A stretch of 64,000 nucleotides of DNA. It comes from Bacteroidales bacterium. GTDB lineage: Bacteria > Bacteroidota > Bacteroidia > Bacteroidales > P3. Positions 42,380-51,903 of this stretch are shown here, piece by piece (within the stretch, counting starts at the first letter, position 1; the number at the start of each line of letters is the position of its first letter). The position numbers and the translations under genes were made by a program. Location: assembly GCA_017522065.1 (NCBI GenBank), contig JAFXAD010000006.1, positions 1 to 64,000 on the forward strand. Reading direction: 5' to 3'. Below the pieces are notes generated by a model. The model saw only the letters and a program-made list of their open reading frames with translations, had not been told where the DNA came from and did no database searches.

Positions 42380-44805
42380 CTGCCTCCGTTCATTTGTTTG
42401 CGTAGCTGTTCGGCACCTTTCTTGTCACCGTTTTTCTCCAAACCGTTGGCGTATGCCGAATAAAAACTGTATACTGCAGCGTTCTGGTCGGAGCCTTGCG
42501 CCATCCGCAGCCGCACATAAAGGTTCAGTGCATCCTGATCCATAAGGCCACGGTCGAGCATGGCGTTGAGTTCGTTCTGGGCGGCACTGACATTGCCCTG
42601 CTGGGCATAGAGTTGTGCCGTCATCGTGAACGGGAATGACGACAGACCCTCAGCCTTCAACTTGTCCAAGAGCGAAGCGGCCTCCTGCTGACGACCCGAA
42701 TTCAAGTAGGCGTAGACGAGGAGCTGCTGGCCCTGCTGATTCGAGGGGTCGGCATCGTTGAGACGGTTGCAGAAGTCAATGCATTTGTCGTAGTTGCCAC
42801 GCTGCAGTTCGATATTTGCCATATTGCTGAGAGCTGTTACATTGTCAGGACTCATCTGAAGGGCATTGCTGAAAAGCATGGCCGCACTGTCGACATGTCC
42901 CTCCTTGAGGAGCTGGACTCCGCGCAGGTCGTCTTTGGTTTGGCGTTTCAAGACCAGCGCAATAGGCACTCCGTCGACATCGACCGTATGGACGCAGTCC
43001 GATGGCGGGAACGAGTGGCTGAGAAGGTAGTTGCCAGATATACCCGTAATAGGAAACACCAGGTAGTCCCAGTCATATTCATATCGCTGCCCCCAGCGCA
43101 CAAAACGCGTGGCGAATCGGGCAGAATCGTTGCGCAGAAAGTATTTCGTCGACTCGATGTGCCACGAACCAACAATCGTCGGCTCGCCGTCAGTCTTCGG
43201 CTCGGCATTGGCGACGACCCACTCTGTGGCCTCGCGCATCGAGTGGTAGTAGTAGTCGAGTTCATAATGGCCGAAGGCTTTCTTCACGCCACCTGCCAAC
43301 TCATTGAAATAGACATATTCGTACGGATGGTTGCGCACGGTGTGCAGCGCCGGAGGCACCAGCAGGCACAGCGGCACCAGCGAACATACCAGCTCGACCC
43401 ACGCTCTCCGCTTTCCGTTTTCCGCTTTCCGCTCTCCGATTTTCCGACCGCACCAGGCGGCAAAGGCGTCGAATCCAAGTCCTGCAGCAACAACCATAGG
43501 CGGATAGGCAAACAGCGAATGTCGCCAGCCACCATATACATTGGCTCCTGTATAGACAATCCAAAACACCGGGAACAGGAAACAGAAGTATATCATTATG
43601 CTTTCGATGCGCCGTTCACGCTTGAAGGCTCCGAAGAAGGGGTAGAGCAACCAGCCCACCATCACAGCAAGCGGAATGGTCATAAGCATAAACTTGGGCG
43701 TATAGTACCACGGCAGATTGCTCGACATCATCATTGTACCCTCGAACAGCTGGCGCAATTGCACGTCGAACTGCGACATCAGTTTGAAGCTCTCTATGCT
43801 GTTGTGTACAGGATTCTGCATTGCGTAGGGCCACAGCAGCAAGCCGCCAAAGAAACCTATGGCACACACCATCACCGCAGCGACGATGGTCTTGCCTATC
43901 GTCGCACCTCCGACGCTCTTGCCATAGCGTATCAGCCACAGCAGACCCCACAGCCCCATATATCCTACCACGATGAGTCCACCGATACGGTTGCTGACAG
44001 CCAAAGCAAGCGACAGCGACAACATCATCAGTGTCAATGGATTGAACTTAGGAGCATCCTTTATCAAAAGGACCACAACAAAAAGTGCGACAATCAGAAC
44101 CGTATAGCCAAGACCGGCCGCCTTGATGATGAACGGCGACGGCAACACGAAGAGGAAAATTGACAGCCAACGGGTTACCTTGTCCGAAAAGGCCTGCTCT
44201 GCGTACTGCACATTCTTTGTTCCCTTCTTGACCTTCGATGCGGCGGCGTCTACAATCTGCGGAGTCACCTGACGGAAAAACATCATGATGTAGTATATCG
44301 TCATCACGACACCTGCAGCAAGCGGAATATCCTTCGGATTGTTGAATGAATGTCCCAACAGTCGTGGCGAGAAGAACATCAGCAACATCGTCAGCACTCC
44401 GGCCCTCCAGCCTCCGATGCGATAGGCTATGAGTCCGCCGAAAAGAACTATCAGCCACCCAAGCAAGGAGTTGCAGATATGGCGCGTGCGGGCGATATCG
44501 TCAACACCGAATGTCTCGTTTATCCATTCCGTCACCACATCGAACGAGCAACCATAGTATTTCAGATTCCAGCTCTGGTCTTTTCCGTTGAGGTTGACCA
44601 CATCCTGCAGACAGGTTGTGTCGGCACCGTCGGAATGGAAATAATCCATCACGAAGCGTCCCTGCGGTATCTGGAACTTGTCCTCGTCACCGCTGTTGCC
44701 GGCATCGAGGCTCATCAATGGCATTGCAACGAGGAGAACGGCTGCCACAATCACGAACAGCCAAAACCAAATATTCTGCTTGTTTTCAGAAAAAAATTTC
44801 TTCAT
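42376..44805 (-). CDS. Polytopic membrane glycosyltransferase-like protein with C-terminal TPRs
   Basis: 809 aa. About ten membrane spans in the first 470 residues (IWFWLFVIVAAVLLVAMPLM at the start), shaped like GT39/GT-C enzymes that use lipid-linked sugars; the first outer loop has acidic residues (SLDAGNSGDEDKF). The last part carries TPR units (AAMLFSNALQMSPDNVTALS and on). Donor and acceptor unknown. Within it (about residues 453-468) GERKAENGKRRAW is coded by the same heptamer repeat seen between genes at 15,300 and 16,750; it lies in a loop so it is tolerated. Probably works with the GT2 gene upstream and the acyltransferase downstream. Confidence 0.7.
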   Translation of the reverse strand: MKKFFSENKQNIWFWLFVIVAAVLLVAMPLMSLDAGNSGDEDKFQIPQGRFVMDYFHSDGADTTCLQDVVNLNGKDQSWNLKYYGCSFDVVTEWINETFGVDDIARTRHICNSLLGWLIVLFGGLIAYRIGGWRAGVLTMLLMFFSPRLLGHSFNNPKDIPLAAGVVMTIYYIMMFFRQVTPQIVDAAASKVKKGTKNVQYAEQAFSDKVTRWLSIFLFVLPSPFIIKAAGLGYTVLIVALFVVVLLIKDAPKFNPLTLMMLSLSLALAVSNRIGGLIVVGYMGLWGLLWLIRYGKSVGGATIGKTIVAAVMVCAIGFFGGLLLWPYAMQNPVHNSIESFKLMSQFDVQLRQLFEGTMMMSSNLPWYYTPKFMLMTIPLAVMVGWLLYPFFGAFKRERRIESIMIYFCFLFPVFWIVYTGANVYGGWRHSLFAYPPMVVAAGLGFDAFAAWCGRKIGERKAENGKRRAWVELVCSLVPLCLLVPPALHTVRNHPYEYVYFNELAGGVKKAFGHYELDYYYHSMREATEWVVANAEPKTDGEPTIVGSWHIESTKYFLRNDSARFATRFVRWGQRYEYDWDYLVFPITGISGNYLLSHSFPPSDCVHTVDVDGVPIALVLKRQTKDDLRGVQLLKEGHVDSAAMLFSNALQMSPDNVTALSNMANIELQRGNYDKCIDFCNRLNDADPSNQQGQQLLVYAYLNSGRQQEAASLLDKLKAEGLSSFPFTMTAQLYAQQGNVSAAQNELNAMLDRGLMDQDALNLYVRLRMAQGSDQNAAVYSFYSAYANGLEKNGDKKGAEQLRKQMNGGR
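43404..43446. repeat. Heptamer array inside a coding sequence
   Basis: About six units, CTCTCCG, CTTTCCG and TTTTCCG, in frame in the membrane glycosyltransferase gene. Three units make 21 bp, so the array reads as a seven-residue repeat and its growth in steps of three keeps the frame. Confidence 0.8.
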
Positions 44806-44844
44806 GTTATTTTTGACGTACAGATGTATAATCTCTTTATAATG

Positions 44845-45573
44845 TTAGCGTTTCTTGTACCTGCGATGTATCTTGAGCAACTCTACAGGGGCCTTGAAAA
44901 AATCGCGGCTTTTGAGCTGCGAGCCGTCGACGTCCTGCCATTGGTATAGCGGATATTCATAGATATGCTCCACAGCACGCTCTTTTCCGAAACGGCTGTT
45001 GTAGCGTGCCAGTATTTCGACGTCGAAGAGCCATCGTGTGATGAAAGGCTCCGAAAACAGGTCGTTCACCAACGACGCCCGGAAAAGCTTGGCGCCGCAC
45101 TGTGTATCGTAAACTGGCAGATGGAGCATCATCGACGCCACCGTCGCAAAGCAGCGGCCAAGATAGTGTCGCATCGTTTTGCGCCGCACCTTTGCGCCAA
45201 GACGCATCAGTCGGAGACCCATTACGATATCGAAGTCCTTGTCTGCCCACTGCACCATGACGGGCACCTCGTCGAGGGGCGTCGCAAGGTCGGCATCCCA
45301 AAACGCCACATACTCGGGCGTATATTGGCTCACGGCATAAAGCATAGCCTTGCGCACGGCCTCGGCCTTGCCTCCGTTGGGCTGTATGTCGTAATACATC
45401 AGCCGCTCGTGGCGGGCACAAAGCTGTTGCAGTACTTCAAGGGTGTTGTCACGACTACCGTCGTTGGCAAAAAGAAACGCCACATCTTCGTTTTGCTCTA
45501 CAAAACTGAGAAATTCGTCCTGATGGAGACGTTTCGACTCGTTGTAACAAGGAACAACCACTATGGTTTTCAT
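44845..45573 (-). CDS. Family 2 glycosyltransferase (dolichyl-phosphate glucosyltransferase-like)
   Basis: 242 aa. GT-A fold: VVVPCYNESKRLHQDEFLSF, FANDGSRDNTLEVL, the metal-binding DADLATPLDEV, and YDTQCGAKLFRA and ITRWLFDVEILAR in the acceptor part. This is the pattern of enzymes that load a sugar on polyprenyl phosphate. That product would be a fitting donor for the GT-C-like protein coded 39 bp downstream. Confidence 0.87.
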   Translation of the reverse strand: MKTIVVVPCYNESKRLHQDEFLSFVEQNEDVAFLFANDGSRDNTLEVLQQLCARHERLMYYDIQPNGGKAEAVRKAMLYAVSQYTPEYVAFWDADLATPLDEVPVMVQWADKDFDIVMGLRLMRLGAKVRRKTMRHYLGRCFATVASMMLHLPVYDTQCGAKLFRASLVNDLFSEPFITRWLFDVEILARYNSRFGKERAVEHIYEYPLYQWQDVDGSQLKSRDFFKAPVELLKIHRRYKKR

Positions 45574-45642
45574 ACTTTTACAAATTCATTAGCGTCCAAT
45601 TTCCGGTAGAAGGTATATCTCTTGACCGGTGTGGTCCGGGAT

Positions 45643-46521
45643 TTAGAGATTAAATCTTTTCTTATAGGCTTTCATAGTGTTCTGCAGAAGCGACACTATC
45701 GTCAGCGGTCCTACGCCACCGGGTACGGGAGTCACCCAGCTGCATTTGGCATCGACCTCACCGTGCTTGACATCACCGATGATGCGGTAGCCGCTCTTCT
45801 TGCTCTCGTCGGCAATGCGGTGGATTCCCACATCGACCAGAACGGCCCCGTCCTTGACCATATCGGCGGTGACGAACTCGGGCTTGCCGATGGCCACGAC
45901 CAGTATGTCGGCCTGACGGGTCAACTCGGGCAGGTTTTGGGTACGGCTATGGCACAGTGTCACCGTGCAGTCGAAACCTTTGCGCGACAGCAGGTTGGCG
46001 ACAGGGGTACCGACGATGTTGCTGCGACCCAGCACGACACAGTGTTTGCCAGTGGTCTCTATATTGTAGTGTTTCAGTATGGAGCATATACCCATAGGTG
46101 TTGCCGGCAGGAAAGCATCCTCGCCCAGAACCATTCGTCCGATATTGATGGGCGTGAAGCCGTCGACATCCTTCTCCGGCGATATGGCATTAATCACCTT
46201 CTGCTCATTGATTTGTGCCGGCAGAGGGAGCTGGACGATAAATCCGTCGATGTCGTCGTCGTTGTTGAGGAACTCGATGGCTTTCAGCAGTTCCTCTTCG
46301 GATGTGTTTGCCGAGTAGCGGTATACCGACGAGGTGAATCCCACCTCGTGCGAGGCTTTCTCTTTGTTGGCCACGTATGTCTGGCTGGCGCCGTCGTCGC
46401 CCACAAGGATGGCAGCCAGATGGGGAGGGCGAAGTCCCTTGGTTGTATATTGGCGTACCTGATTGGCCATCTCGTCTTTGATGGCTATTGATGTCTGCTT
46501 TCCGTCAAGAATCTGAGTCAT
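45643..46521 (-). CDS. folD: Bifunctional methylenetetrahydrofolate dehydrogenase / methenyltetrahydrofolate cyclohydrolase
   Basis: 292 aa. It interconverts one-carbon forms of tetrahydrofolate needed for purine and thymidylate synthesis. Seen: VGDDGASQTYVANKEKASHE with the catalytic Lys, IVQLPLPAQIN, DVDGFTPINIGR, VVLGRSNIVGTPVANLL and TPVPGGVGPLT. 64 bp after ffh in the same direction. Confidence 0.96.
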   Translation of the reverse strand: MTQILDGKQTSIAIKDEMANQVRQYTTKGLRPPHLAAILVGDDGASQTYVANKEKASHEVGFTSSVYRYSANTSEEELLKAIEFLNNDDDIDGFIVQLPLPAQINEQKVINAISPEKDVDGFTPINIGRMVLGEDAFLPATPMGICSILKHYNIETTGKHCVVLGRSNIVGTPVANLLSRKGFDCTVTLCHSRTQNLPELTRQADILVVAIGKPEFVTADMVKDGAVLVDVGIHRIADESKKSGYRIIGDVKHGEVDAKCSWVTPVPGGVGPLTIVSLLQNTMKAYKKRFNL

Positions 46522-46585
46522 TATATTGAGTTTTAATTATTTAGTTATTATAAGTTATCGTGTTCACGATGCCTTGTTTTCAAGA

Positions 46586-47908
46586 CTATCTTCTGCGTTT
46601 GGGCATTCTGATGTTGCCGCCTTTGGACGAGACGGCTCTCATCATCTTTCTGGTGTCTTCAAACTGCTTGACAAGTCGGTTGACCTCCTGTATCGTGCGG
46701 CCACTGCCCGCTGCTATGCGCTGCTTGCGGCTGCCATTGATGCACGACGGATTGCGGCGCTCGTACGGAGTCATCGAACCGATAATGGACTCGATCGGCA
46801 CAAAGGCGTCGTCTCCGATTTCAATATCCTTGGTGAGTTTGCCAAGACCCGGAATCATGCCGAGGAGGTCCTTCATATTGCCCATTTTCTTGACTTGGGC
46901 AATTTGAGAGAGGAAATCCTCGTAGTTATACTCATTGTGTATGAGTCGTTTCTGTATCTTGCGGGCTTCTGCCTCGTCATACTGTTCCTGCGCACGCTCG
47001 ACGAGCGAGACCACATCGCCCATACCGAGGATGCGGTTAGCCATACGGTCGGGATGGAAGAGGTCGAGGGCGTCCATCTTCTCGCCGATACCGACGAACT
47101 TGATCGGTTTTTTCACAGAATAACGGATCGTGAGAGCCGCACCACCGCGTGTATCGCCGTCGAGTTTCGTGAGCACCACTCCGTCATAGTCTATGCGTTC
47201 ATTGAAGGCTTTGGCCGTATTGACGGCGTCCTGACCCGTCATGGAGTCGACGACAAACAGCGTCTCCTGCGGCTGCAGGGTGTTCTTGAGATTCGAAATC
47301 TCGTTCATCATCTCCTCGTCGACAGCCAAACGACCGGCAGTATCAACAATCACAACGTTAATGCCCTTGAGCTTTGCCTCACGGATGGCATCTTCGGCAA
47401 TCTTGACAGGGTCGGCAATGCCCAACTGGGCATAGACCGGAACGCCTATCTGCTCACCCAGAACCTGCAACTGGTTGATAGCTGCTGGGCGGTAGACGTC
47501 GCCTGCCACGAGCATAACGCTCTTGGAACGTTTGGTTTTAAGGTAGTTAGCAAGCTTTGCACAGAAAGTTGTCTTTCCCGAGCCCTGAAGACCGGCGACA
47601 AGAACAATGGCCGGCGAGCCTTTGATATTGATGTCGACTGTCTCCGAACCCATAAGCTTGGTAAGCTCCTCGTGGACGATTTTCACCATCAACTGTCCTG
47701 GTTCGATGGACTGGATAACATCGCGACCGAGGGCCTCCTGTTTGACCCTGTCGGTAAACTCTTTGGCTATAGGATAGCTCACGTCGGCGTCGAGCAACGC
47801 CTTGCGGATCTCTTTTACTGTTTCAGCAATATTGATATCGGTTATTGAGCCCTTGCCACGCAATGTGTGCAACGCTTTTTCGATCTTACTGCTTATATTT
47901 TCAAACAT
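46586..47908 (-). CDS. ffh: Signal recognition particle GTPase
   Basis: Start ATG 47908 (MFENISSKIEKALHTLRGKG) gives 440 aa, the usual length; the frame goes 12 codons further but those are not conserved. N and G domains with VAGLQGSGKTTFCAKLANYL, DTAGRLAVDEEMM, TKLDGDTRGGAAL; methionine-rich M domain at the end (MKDLLGMIPGLGKL, GSGRTIQEVNRLVKQFEDTR, MRMPKRRR-like basic end). It brings membrane proteins to the Sec translocon with 4.5S RNA, whose gene is not recognised here. Confidence 0.96.
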   Translation of the reverse strand: MFENISSKIEKALHTLRGKGSITDINIAETVKEIRKALLDADVSYPIAKEFTDRVKQEALGRDVIQSIEPGQLMVKIVHEELTKLMGSETVDINIKGSPAIVLVAGLQGSGKTTFCAKLANYLKTKRSKSVMLVAGDVYRPAAINQLQVLGEQIGVPVYAQLGIADPVKIAEDAIREAKLKGINVVIVDTAGRLAVDEEMMNEISNLKNTLQPQETLFVVDSMTGQDAVNTAKAFNERIDYDGVVLTKLDGDTRGGAALTIRYSVKKPIKFVGIGEKMDALDLFHPDRMANRILGMGDVVSLVERAQEQYDEAEARKIQKRLIHNEYNYEDFLSQIAQVKKMGNMKDLLGMIPGLGKLTKDIEIGDDAFVPIESIIGSMTPYERRNPSCINGSRKQRIAAGSGRTIQEVNRLVKQFEDTRKMMRAVSSKGGNIRMPKRRR

Positions 47909-48174
47909 GATAGGTAGTTTTATTTTCCAAAATTCAACACACAACGTAATCCAAAAGTCGAGCCAAAAGCCTAAGCCTAATGACAGACACTACTGGATTA
48001 CATCTATTTACAACGCTCTCACACCCTGCCCAAGCAATGTGTGGAAACACTCTAAACAAATGCAAAAATATGAAAAAAAAGCCAAATGGAATATTTTTTT
48101 TTACAATAATGAAACTTTTTTCTGAAAAAGTCGTTAATGCAGGAAAACGGATTGAAAAAAGCGACTAACGATAT

Positions 48175-49035
48175 ATGAGACAATTAAAAATTACCCATTC
48201 CATCACCAACCGCGACATCAAATCGCTCGACAAGTATCTTCAAGACATTTGCAGCGAAGAGTTGTTGACACCCGAAGAGGAAGTTCAGTTGGCTCAACGC
48301 ATCAAAGCCGGCGACCAAGCAGCACTCGACCGCCTGACGAAGGCTAACCTGCGCTTCGTCGTCTCTGTTGCAAAACAGTACCAGAACCAAGGTCTTAGCC
48401 TCCCCGACCTCATCAACGAAGGCAATGTGGGACTTATTAAAGCCGCCAAGCGCTTCGACGAAACTCGCGGATTCAAGTTCATATCCTACGCCGTGTGGTG
48501 GATCAGACAATCTATCCTGCAGGCCATTGCCGAGAATTCGCGCATTGTGCGACTCCCCTCCAACCAGCTTGGAGCTCTCAACCGACTGAAAAAAGAAATC
48601 TCCAAACTGGAGCAGAAACTGGAACGCCCCCCATCGGAAGAGGAACTGTCCGAACTTCTGGGAATACCGGAAGACAAAATCAAAAGCATCCTCGGCATCT
48701 CCGGACGCCACATCTCTATCGACGCCCCGCTTATCGCCGACGAAGATGTGAACTTCGTGGATGTGCTTCCTAACGAAGACACTCCCGCTACCGACGAGGC
48801 CCTGATGCAAGAATCGCTCTCGCTCGAAATCGAACGTGCACTTTCCTCCCTCACCGAGTACGAACGCGATGTTATCAGAATGTACTTCGGTATTGGAATG
48901 CCTCACGCCCTCAGCCTTGACGAGATAGCCATGAAATTCGGCCTCACACGCGAGCGCGTGCGCCAAATCAAAGAAAAAGGCCTCAAACGCCTCAAATCCA
49001 GCTCAAAGAGCAAACACCTCATCGCCTATCTTTAA
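48175..49035 (+). CDS. rpoD: Primary RNA polymerase sigma factor
   Basis: 286 aa, the short form used by Bacteroidota as housekeeping sigma. Regions: 1.2 ([20 protein letters not shown]), 2 ([40 protein letters not shown]), 3 ([16 protein letters not shown]) and 4 ([20 protein letters not shown]). It recognises the TTTG/TAnnTTTG promoters found in this window. The 230-bp gap upstream holds an AT-rich stretch and no gene. Confidence 0.95.
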   Translation: MRQLKITHSITNRDIKSLDKYLQDICSEELLTPEEEVQLAQRIKAGDQAALDRLTKANLRFVVSVAKQYQNQGLSLPDLINEGNVGLIKAAKRFDETRGFKFISYAVWWIRQSILQAIAENSRIVRLPSNQLGALNRLKKEISKLEQKLERPPSEEELSELLGIPEDKIKSILGISGRHISIDAPLIADEDVNFVDVLPNEDTPATDEALMQESLSLEIERALSSLTEYERDVIRMYFGIGMPHALSLDEIAMKFGLTRERVRQIKEKGLKRLKSSSKSKHLIAYL

Positions 49036-49055
49036 ACAATAAAAACATAAACATC

Positions 49056-49292
49056 ATGAAAAAATTAACAATTCTTTTAGCTGTAGCCTTCATTTTCGCA
49101 CTAAGCAGCTGCAACAAAGGCAAAGACTGCAAATGTACCACTGTCCAAAAATGGGATATTGAGGGCATGGACGGAGTAACTGAGCAAATGATCCACATTG
49201 ACAAAGGCGAGTGCTCCGACGGCAACACCACTGCTAACATGAGTGTGGGTGGTCAGCAATACACTCAAACCACCACATGTGTAGAGATATAA
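49056..49292 (+). CDS. Small cysteine-containing lipoprotein, unknown
   Basis: 78 aa with a lipobox (IFALSSC, Cys19). The mature part is 59 residues, with four more Cys (DCKC, ECSD, TTCVEI) that could form two disulfides, and a Thr-rich end (GQQYTQTTTC). It follows rpoD by 20 bp and a terminator comes right after it, so it is co-transcribed with rpoD or read from a close promoter. No family recognised. Confidence 0.7.
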   Translation: MKKLTILLAVAFIFALSSCNKGKDCKCTTVQKWDIEGMDGVTEQMIHIDKGECSDGNTTANMSVGGQQYTQTTTCVEI

Positions 49293-49310
49293 TCAAAATC
49301 TTTACGACAA

Positions 49311-49340
49311 AAAAGACCGTCCGGTTGGACGGTCTTTTTT
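49311..49340. terminator. Bidirectional terminator
   Basis: Arms AAAAGACCGTCC and GGACGGTCTTTT, loop GGTT, with A- and T-runs outside. It separates the plus-strand lipoprotein from the minus-strand SPOR gene. Confidence 0.88.
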
Positions 49341-49364
49341 TTATATTCCGGATAATGTCAAATC

Positions 49365-49820
49365 CTACAAATCAGCATCGGCATCCGTTTCGGGAACGAT
49401 ATTCGACCAGTCGAGGTGTATCGGATAGACATTGTCGTTGACGATGGTGCCTGGATAGCGGTCCTTGATGCGACGCATGAAGACGTAGGCATCCAGCTTG
49501 CTGGTAAAATCACCAACCCTGATGCGGAAATTAGGCTCGTTGAAGATTATATACACTTCGACATCAGGATATTCCTCCTTAAACTTGCTTTTCAGCTCGA
49601 AGGACTGGTTGCGGGAATCGGCACCGGACAAGGCTGCTATCTGCACACGATAGCCGGGCACCGTCTGCATGCGCTCGTTGAACTCGATATGCTTTTTGAC
49701 GAGTTCGCTAACATTCACATCACCGGTAATCTCCACCTTGCCCTTTCGCGTCTGGGCATACGACGCCGACGTTACAGCAAGAAAGAGTAAAAACAGGTAT
49801 ACTAATTTCTTCTTCATCAT
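49365..49820 (-). CDS. SPOR-domain-like exported protein
   Basis: I start at ATG 49820, 1 bp past the stop of the universal stress gene, because it begins a signal peptide (KLVYLFLLFLAVTSASYAQ). The mature protein has a VPGYRVQIAALSGADSRNQS segment and ends in a FRIRVGDFTSKLDAYVFMRR motif, the RNP-like SPOR fold that binds stripped peptidoglycan at the division site. It is short for the family (151 aa) and may be periplasmic. Its link with the universal stress gene is only shown by position. Confidence 0.75.
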   Translation of the reverse strand: MMKKKLVYLFLLFLAVTSASYAQTRKGKVEITGDVNVSELVKKHIEFNERMQTVPGYRVQIAALSGADSRNQSFELKSKFKEEYPDVEVYIIFNEPNFRIRVGDFTSKLDAYVFMRRIKDRYPGTIVNDNVYPIHLDWSNIVPETDADADL

Positions 49821-49821
49821 T

Positions 49822-50637
49822 TTATCTTGACTGCGAACCGATCTGTTCAGGACGGATAGAGAGGATGGGGTGCTTGGACAGATGCAGCATTTGCTGAGCG
49901 TAATTTCCAATCAGCCAACTCGTGAGAGCCTTCTCCTGCTCCGTCATGATAACTATCAGGTCGGCATTGACCTTGTCGGCATACTCGAGAGTGGTGACCG
50001 TGAGGTTTTTCTTGGCGTCGACAAACTCCGTCACATGCTTCACTTCATACTTGTCGAGATATTTTTCGACCTGGTCGACATATCCATTCACGAGGCCTTT
50101 GATATCCTTCGAATCGGACGTGTATAGACCCAACAGGTGGACTGTGGCGCCGAATGTCTTGGCCATTCGGGTTGCGAATGGGACTTTTTGCCTCGTCTCC
50201 GTGGTGCTGTCGAGCGGCACAATAATACGCTCCAAATCCTTACTGAAATCGAAACCTTCGCGCACCGAAAGCACTGGCACCGGCGAGTCTGTTATGGTCC
50301 GGTAAGTATTCTTGCCCACCCAGTTCTTTTCGTATCCCGACATGCCGTTGGTGCCGACAACAATCATCAGTGCCTGGTCCTCTATAGCCTGATTCGTAAG
50401 CTGTTCGGCCACTTTACCTTCACGAATGACATACTCGAGTTTTATACCCTTCAATAGATGTGCCACACCGGCATTGCGGCGTTCAATTTCCGCACGGATG
50501 GGCGCTTCGTCTTCATTCTCCGATTTGACATATACCAGACGAATATCGGACTGCCATCTGTTGGCAAGGTCAATGGTCAAGTCAACAGCATTTGCAGAAC
50601 CGGTAGAAAAGTCGAATCCAACAATTATATTGTTCAT
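49822..50637 (-). CDS. Universal stress protein, two UspA domains
   Basis: Start ATG 50637 (MNNIIVGFDFSTGSANAVDL), 271 aa; earlier codons lie upstream of the promoter boxes and are not real. Two UspA domains: residues 1-140, with VVGTNGMSG before the ATP-binding loop, and 145-271, where ADLIVIMTEQ stands at the equivalent place. The first domain keeps the G-x2-G-type nucleotide loop better than the second. It is transcribed from a clear consensus promoter and probably leads an operon with the SPOR protein. Confidence 0.88.
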   Translation of the reverse strand: MNNIIVGFDFSTGSANAVDLTIDLANRWQSDIRLVYVKSENEDEAPIRAEIERRNAGVAHLLKGIKLEYVIREGKVAEQLTNQAIEDQALMIVVGTNGMSGYEKNWVGKNTYRTITDSPVPVLSVREGFDFSKDLERIIVPLDSTTETRQKVPFATRMAKTFGATVHLLGLYTSDSKDIKGLVNGYVDQVEKYLDKYEVKHVTEFVDAKKNLTVTTLEYADKVNADLIVIMTEQEKALTSWLIGNYAQQMLHLSKHPILSIRPEQIGSQSR

Positions 50638-50681
50638 AGATGGTAAGTTTTGTGTTTGATTTGTCAATTGATTTGAGAGTA

Positions 50682-50712
50682 CAAAGATACAAAGTTTTTT
50701 ACAACTGGCAAA
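50682..50712 (-). promoter_or_regulatory. Consensus Bacteroidota promoter of the universal stress gene (TTTG-N19-TATCTTTG)
   Basis: Minus strand: TTTG at 50712-50709, exactly 19 bases, then TATCTTTG at 50689-50682. Both boxes match the primary sigma consensus. Leader about 40 bases. Confidence 0.82.
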
Positions 50713-50882
50713 ATATTTATGAAAACAACGGGCCAAATACTTTGCAAAAACTATCGGAAACAGTGGCTTCCACCAAAGAAAAACACCAAGATACTACCAC
50801 TTATAAGATTAATTTACAAGCAATTGACATTACGATGTTAAAATATCGAAAAATTAATTTTCCATAGATAAAAAAAAAGGTG

Positions 50883-50890
50883 TAAATTTG
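50883..50890 (+). promoter_or_regulatory. -7 element TAAATTTG of the rnf operon
   Basis: Matches TAnnTTTG, 48 bases before rnfB. The -33 box is weak. Confidence 0.55.
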
Positions 50891-50938
50891 CAATTTATAA
50901 ATAAGAAACAATCCATAAAAACTAAATAAAACAGAATT

Positions 50939-51841
50939 ATGACAGAAATCTGGTCAGCAGTATTAGTTCTAAGCATTACCGGAGCCATCTTTGCGATGGT
51001 GCTGTACTTTGTAGCTCAGAAGTTTAAGGTTGTCGAAGACCCTCTGATTGACGAGGTCGCAGAGGTGTTGCCGGGAGCCAATTGTGGTGGATGCGGCAAA
51101 GCCGGATGCCGTGCGATGGCTGAAGCCTTCGTAAAGCAGGGCAACATGGACGGCCTGAGCTGTCCCGCAGGCGGAGCCGAAGTAGCCAAGAAGGTCGCTG
51201 CCATTCTCGGCTGCACTCCCGAAGAGAAAGAACCCCAAGTGGCAGTGGTGCGCTGCAACGGCACCTGCGCCAACGCAACTGCAAAGACCCACTACGACGG
51301 CTTGCAGGACTGCGCTTTTGCCAACAGCCTCTACACCGGCGAAAGCGGATGCGTCTTTGGCTGCCTCGGACTTGGCAACTGCACTCGCGCTTGCCAGTTC
51401 GACGCTCTGAGCATGGACCCCGAAACTGGTCTGCCCATCGTCAACGAAGACAAATGTGTTGCCTGTGGAGCCTGCGTGAAGGCTTGTCCCCGCGGCATCA
51501 TCGAACTGCGCAACAAGGGCATGAAGAACCGCAGGGTCTACGTGGCCTGCCGCAACAAAGAAAAAGGCGGCGAAGCCAAGAAATCGTGCAGCGCAGCCTG
51601 TATCGGATGCGGAAAATGCGCCAAGACTTGCCCCTTCGGAGCCATCACCGTCGAGAACAATCTGGCTTACATCGACTTCAACGTGTGCAAACTCTGCCGC
51701 AAATGCGTCGCCGAATGCCCGACAGGTGCCATCCATGCTGTCAACTTCCCTCCCAAAGTGGATCGCCCTGCCGCTCCCGCACAGCCTGCCGCACAAGCTC
51801 AGGAACCGGCCACAGCACCCGCTGAGAACAAGGAAGCCTGA
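50939..51841 (+). CDS. rnfB: Rnf complex ferredoxin subunit B
   Basis: 300 aa. First span (AVLVLSITGAIFAMVLYFVA), then a [4Fe-4S] domain GANCGGCGKAGCRAMAEA...GLSCPAGG, then further clusters at EDKCVACGACVKACP, AACIGCGKCAKTCP and VCKLCRKCVAECP. It passes electrons from ferredoxin into the Rnf ion-pumping complex, which couples ferredoxin:NAD exchange to a Na+ or H+ gradient. The Ala/Pro-rich tail (about the last 20 residues) is a common extra. First gene of the operon. Confidence 0.95.
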   Translation: MTEIWSAVLVLSITGAIFAMVLYFVAQKFKVVEDPLIDEVAEVLPGANCGGCGKAGCRAMAEAFVKQGNMDGLSCPAGGAEVAKKVAAILGCTPEEKEPQVAVVRCNGTCANATAKTHYDGLQDCAFANSLYTGESGCVFGCLGLGNCTRACQFDALSMDPETGLPIVNEDKCVACGACVKACPRGIIELRNKGMKNRRVYVACRNKEKGGEAKKSCSAACIGCGKCAKTCPFGAITVENNLAYIDFNVCKLCRKCVAECPTGAIHAVNFPPKVDRPAAPAQPAAQAQEPATAPAENKEA

Positions 51842-51903
51842 AAAGCTCATCAAAAAAAACTGAACACATTTACATCAACACCTTTTCAATCTAAAAGGAA
51901 TAT

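Larger units (their letters stand above)
50638..50938. other. 301-bp divergent promoter region between the stress protein and rnf operons
   Basis: Apart from the two promoters listed separately it is AT-rich and holds no coding sequence or clear hairpin. An AT-rich 70-bp stretch (50,800-50,880) lies upstream of the rnf start. Confidence 0.5.

Noticed and set aside
42895..44163. 422-codon plus-strand open frame opposite the membrane glycosyltransferase
   Set aside because: Mirror of membrane-span coding; His/Gln-rich and without any domain.
47945..48174. 4.5S (SRP) RNA gene next to ffh
   Set aside because: The gap holds AT-rich DNA with no SRP RNA core sequence or long hairpin.
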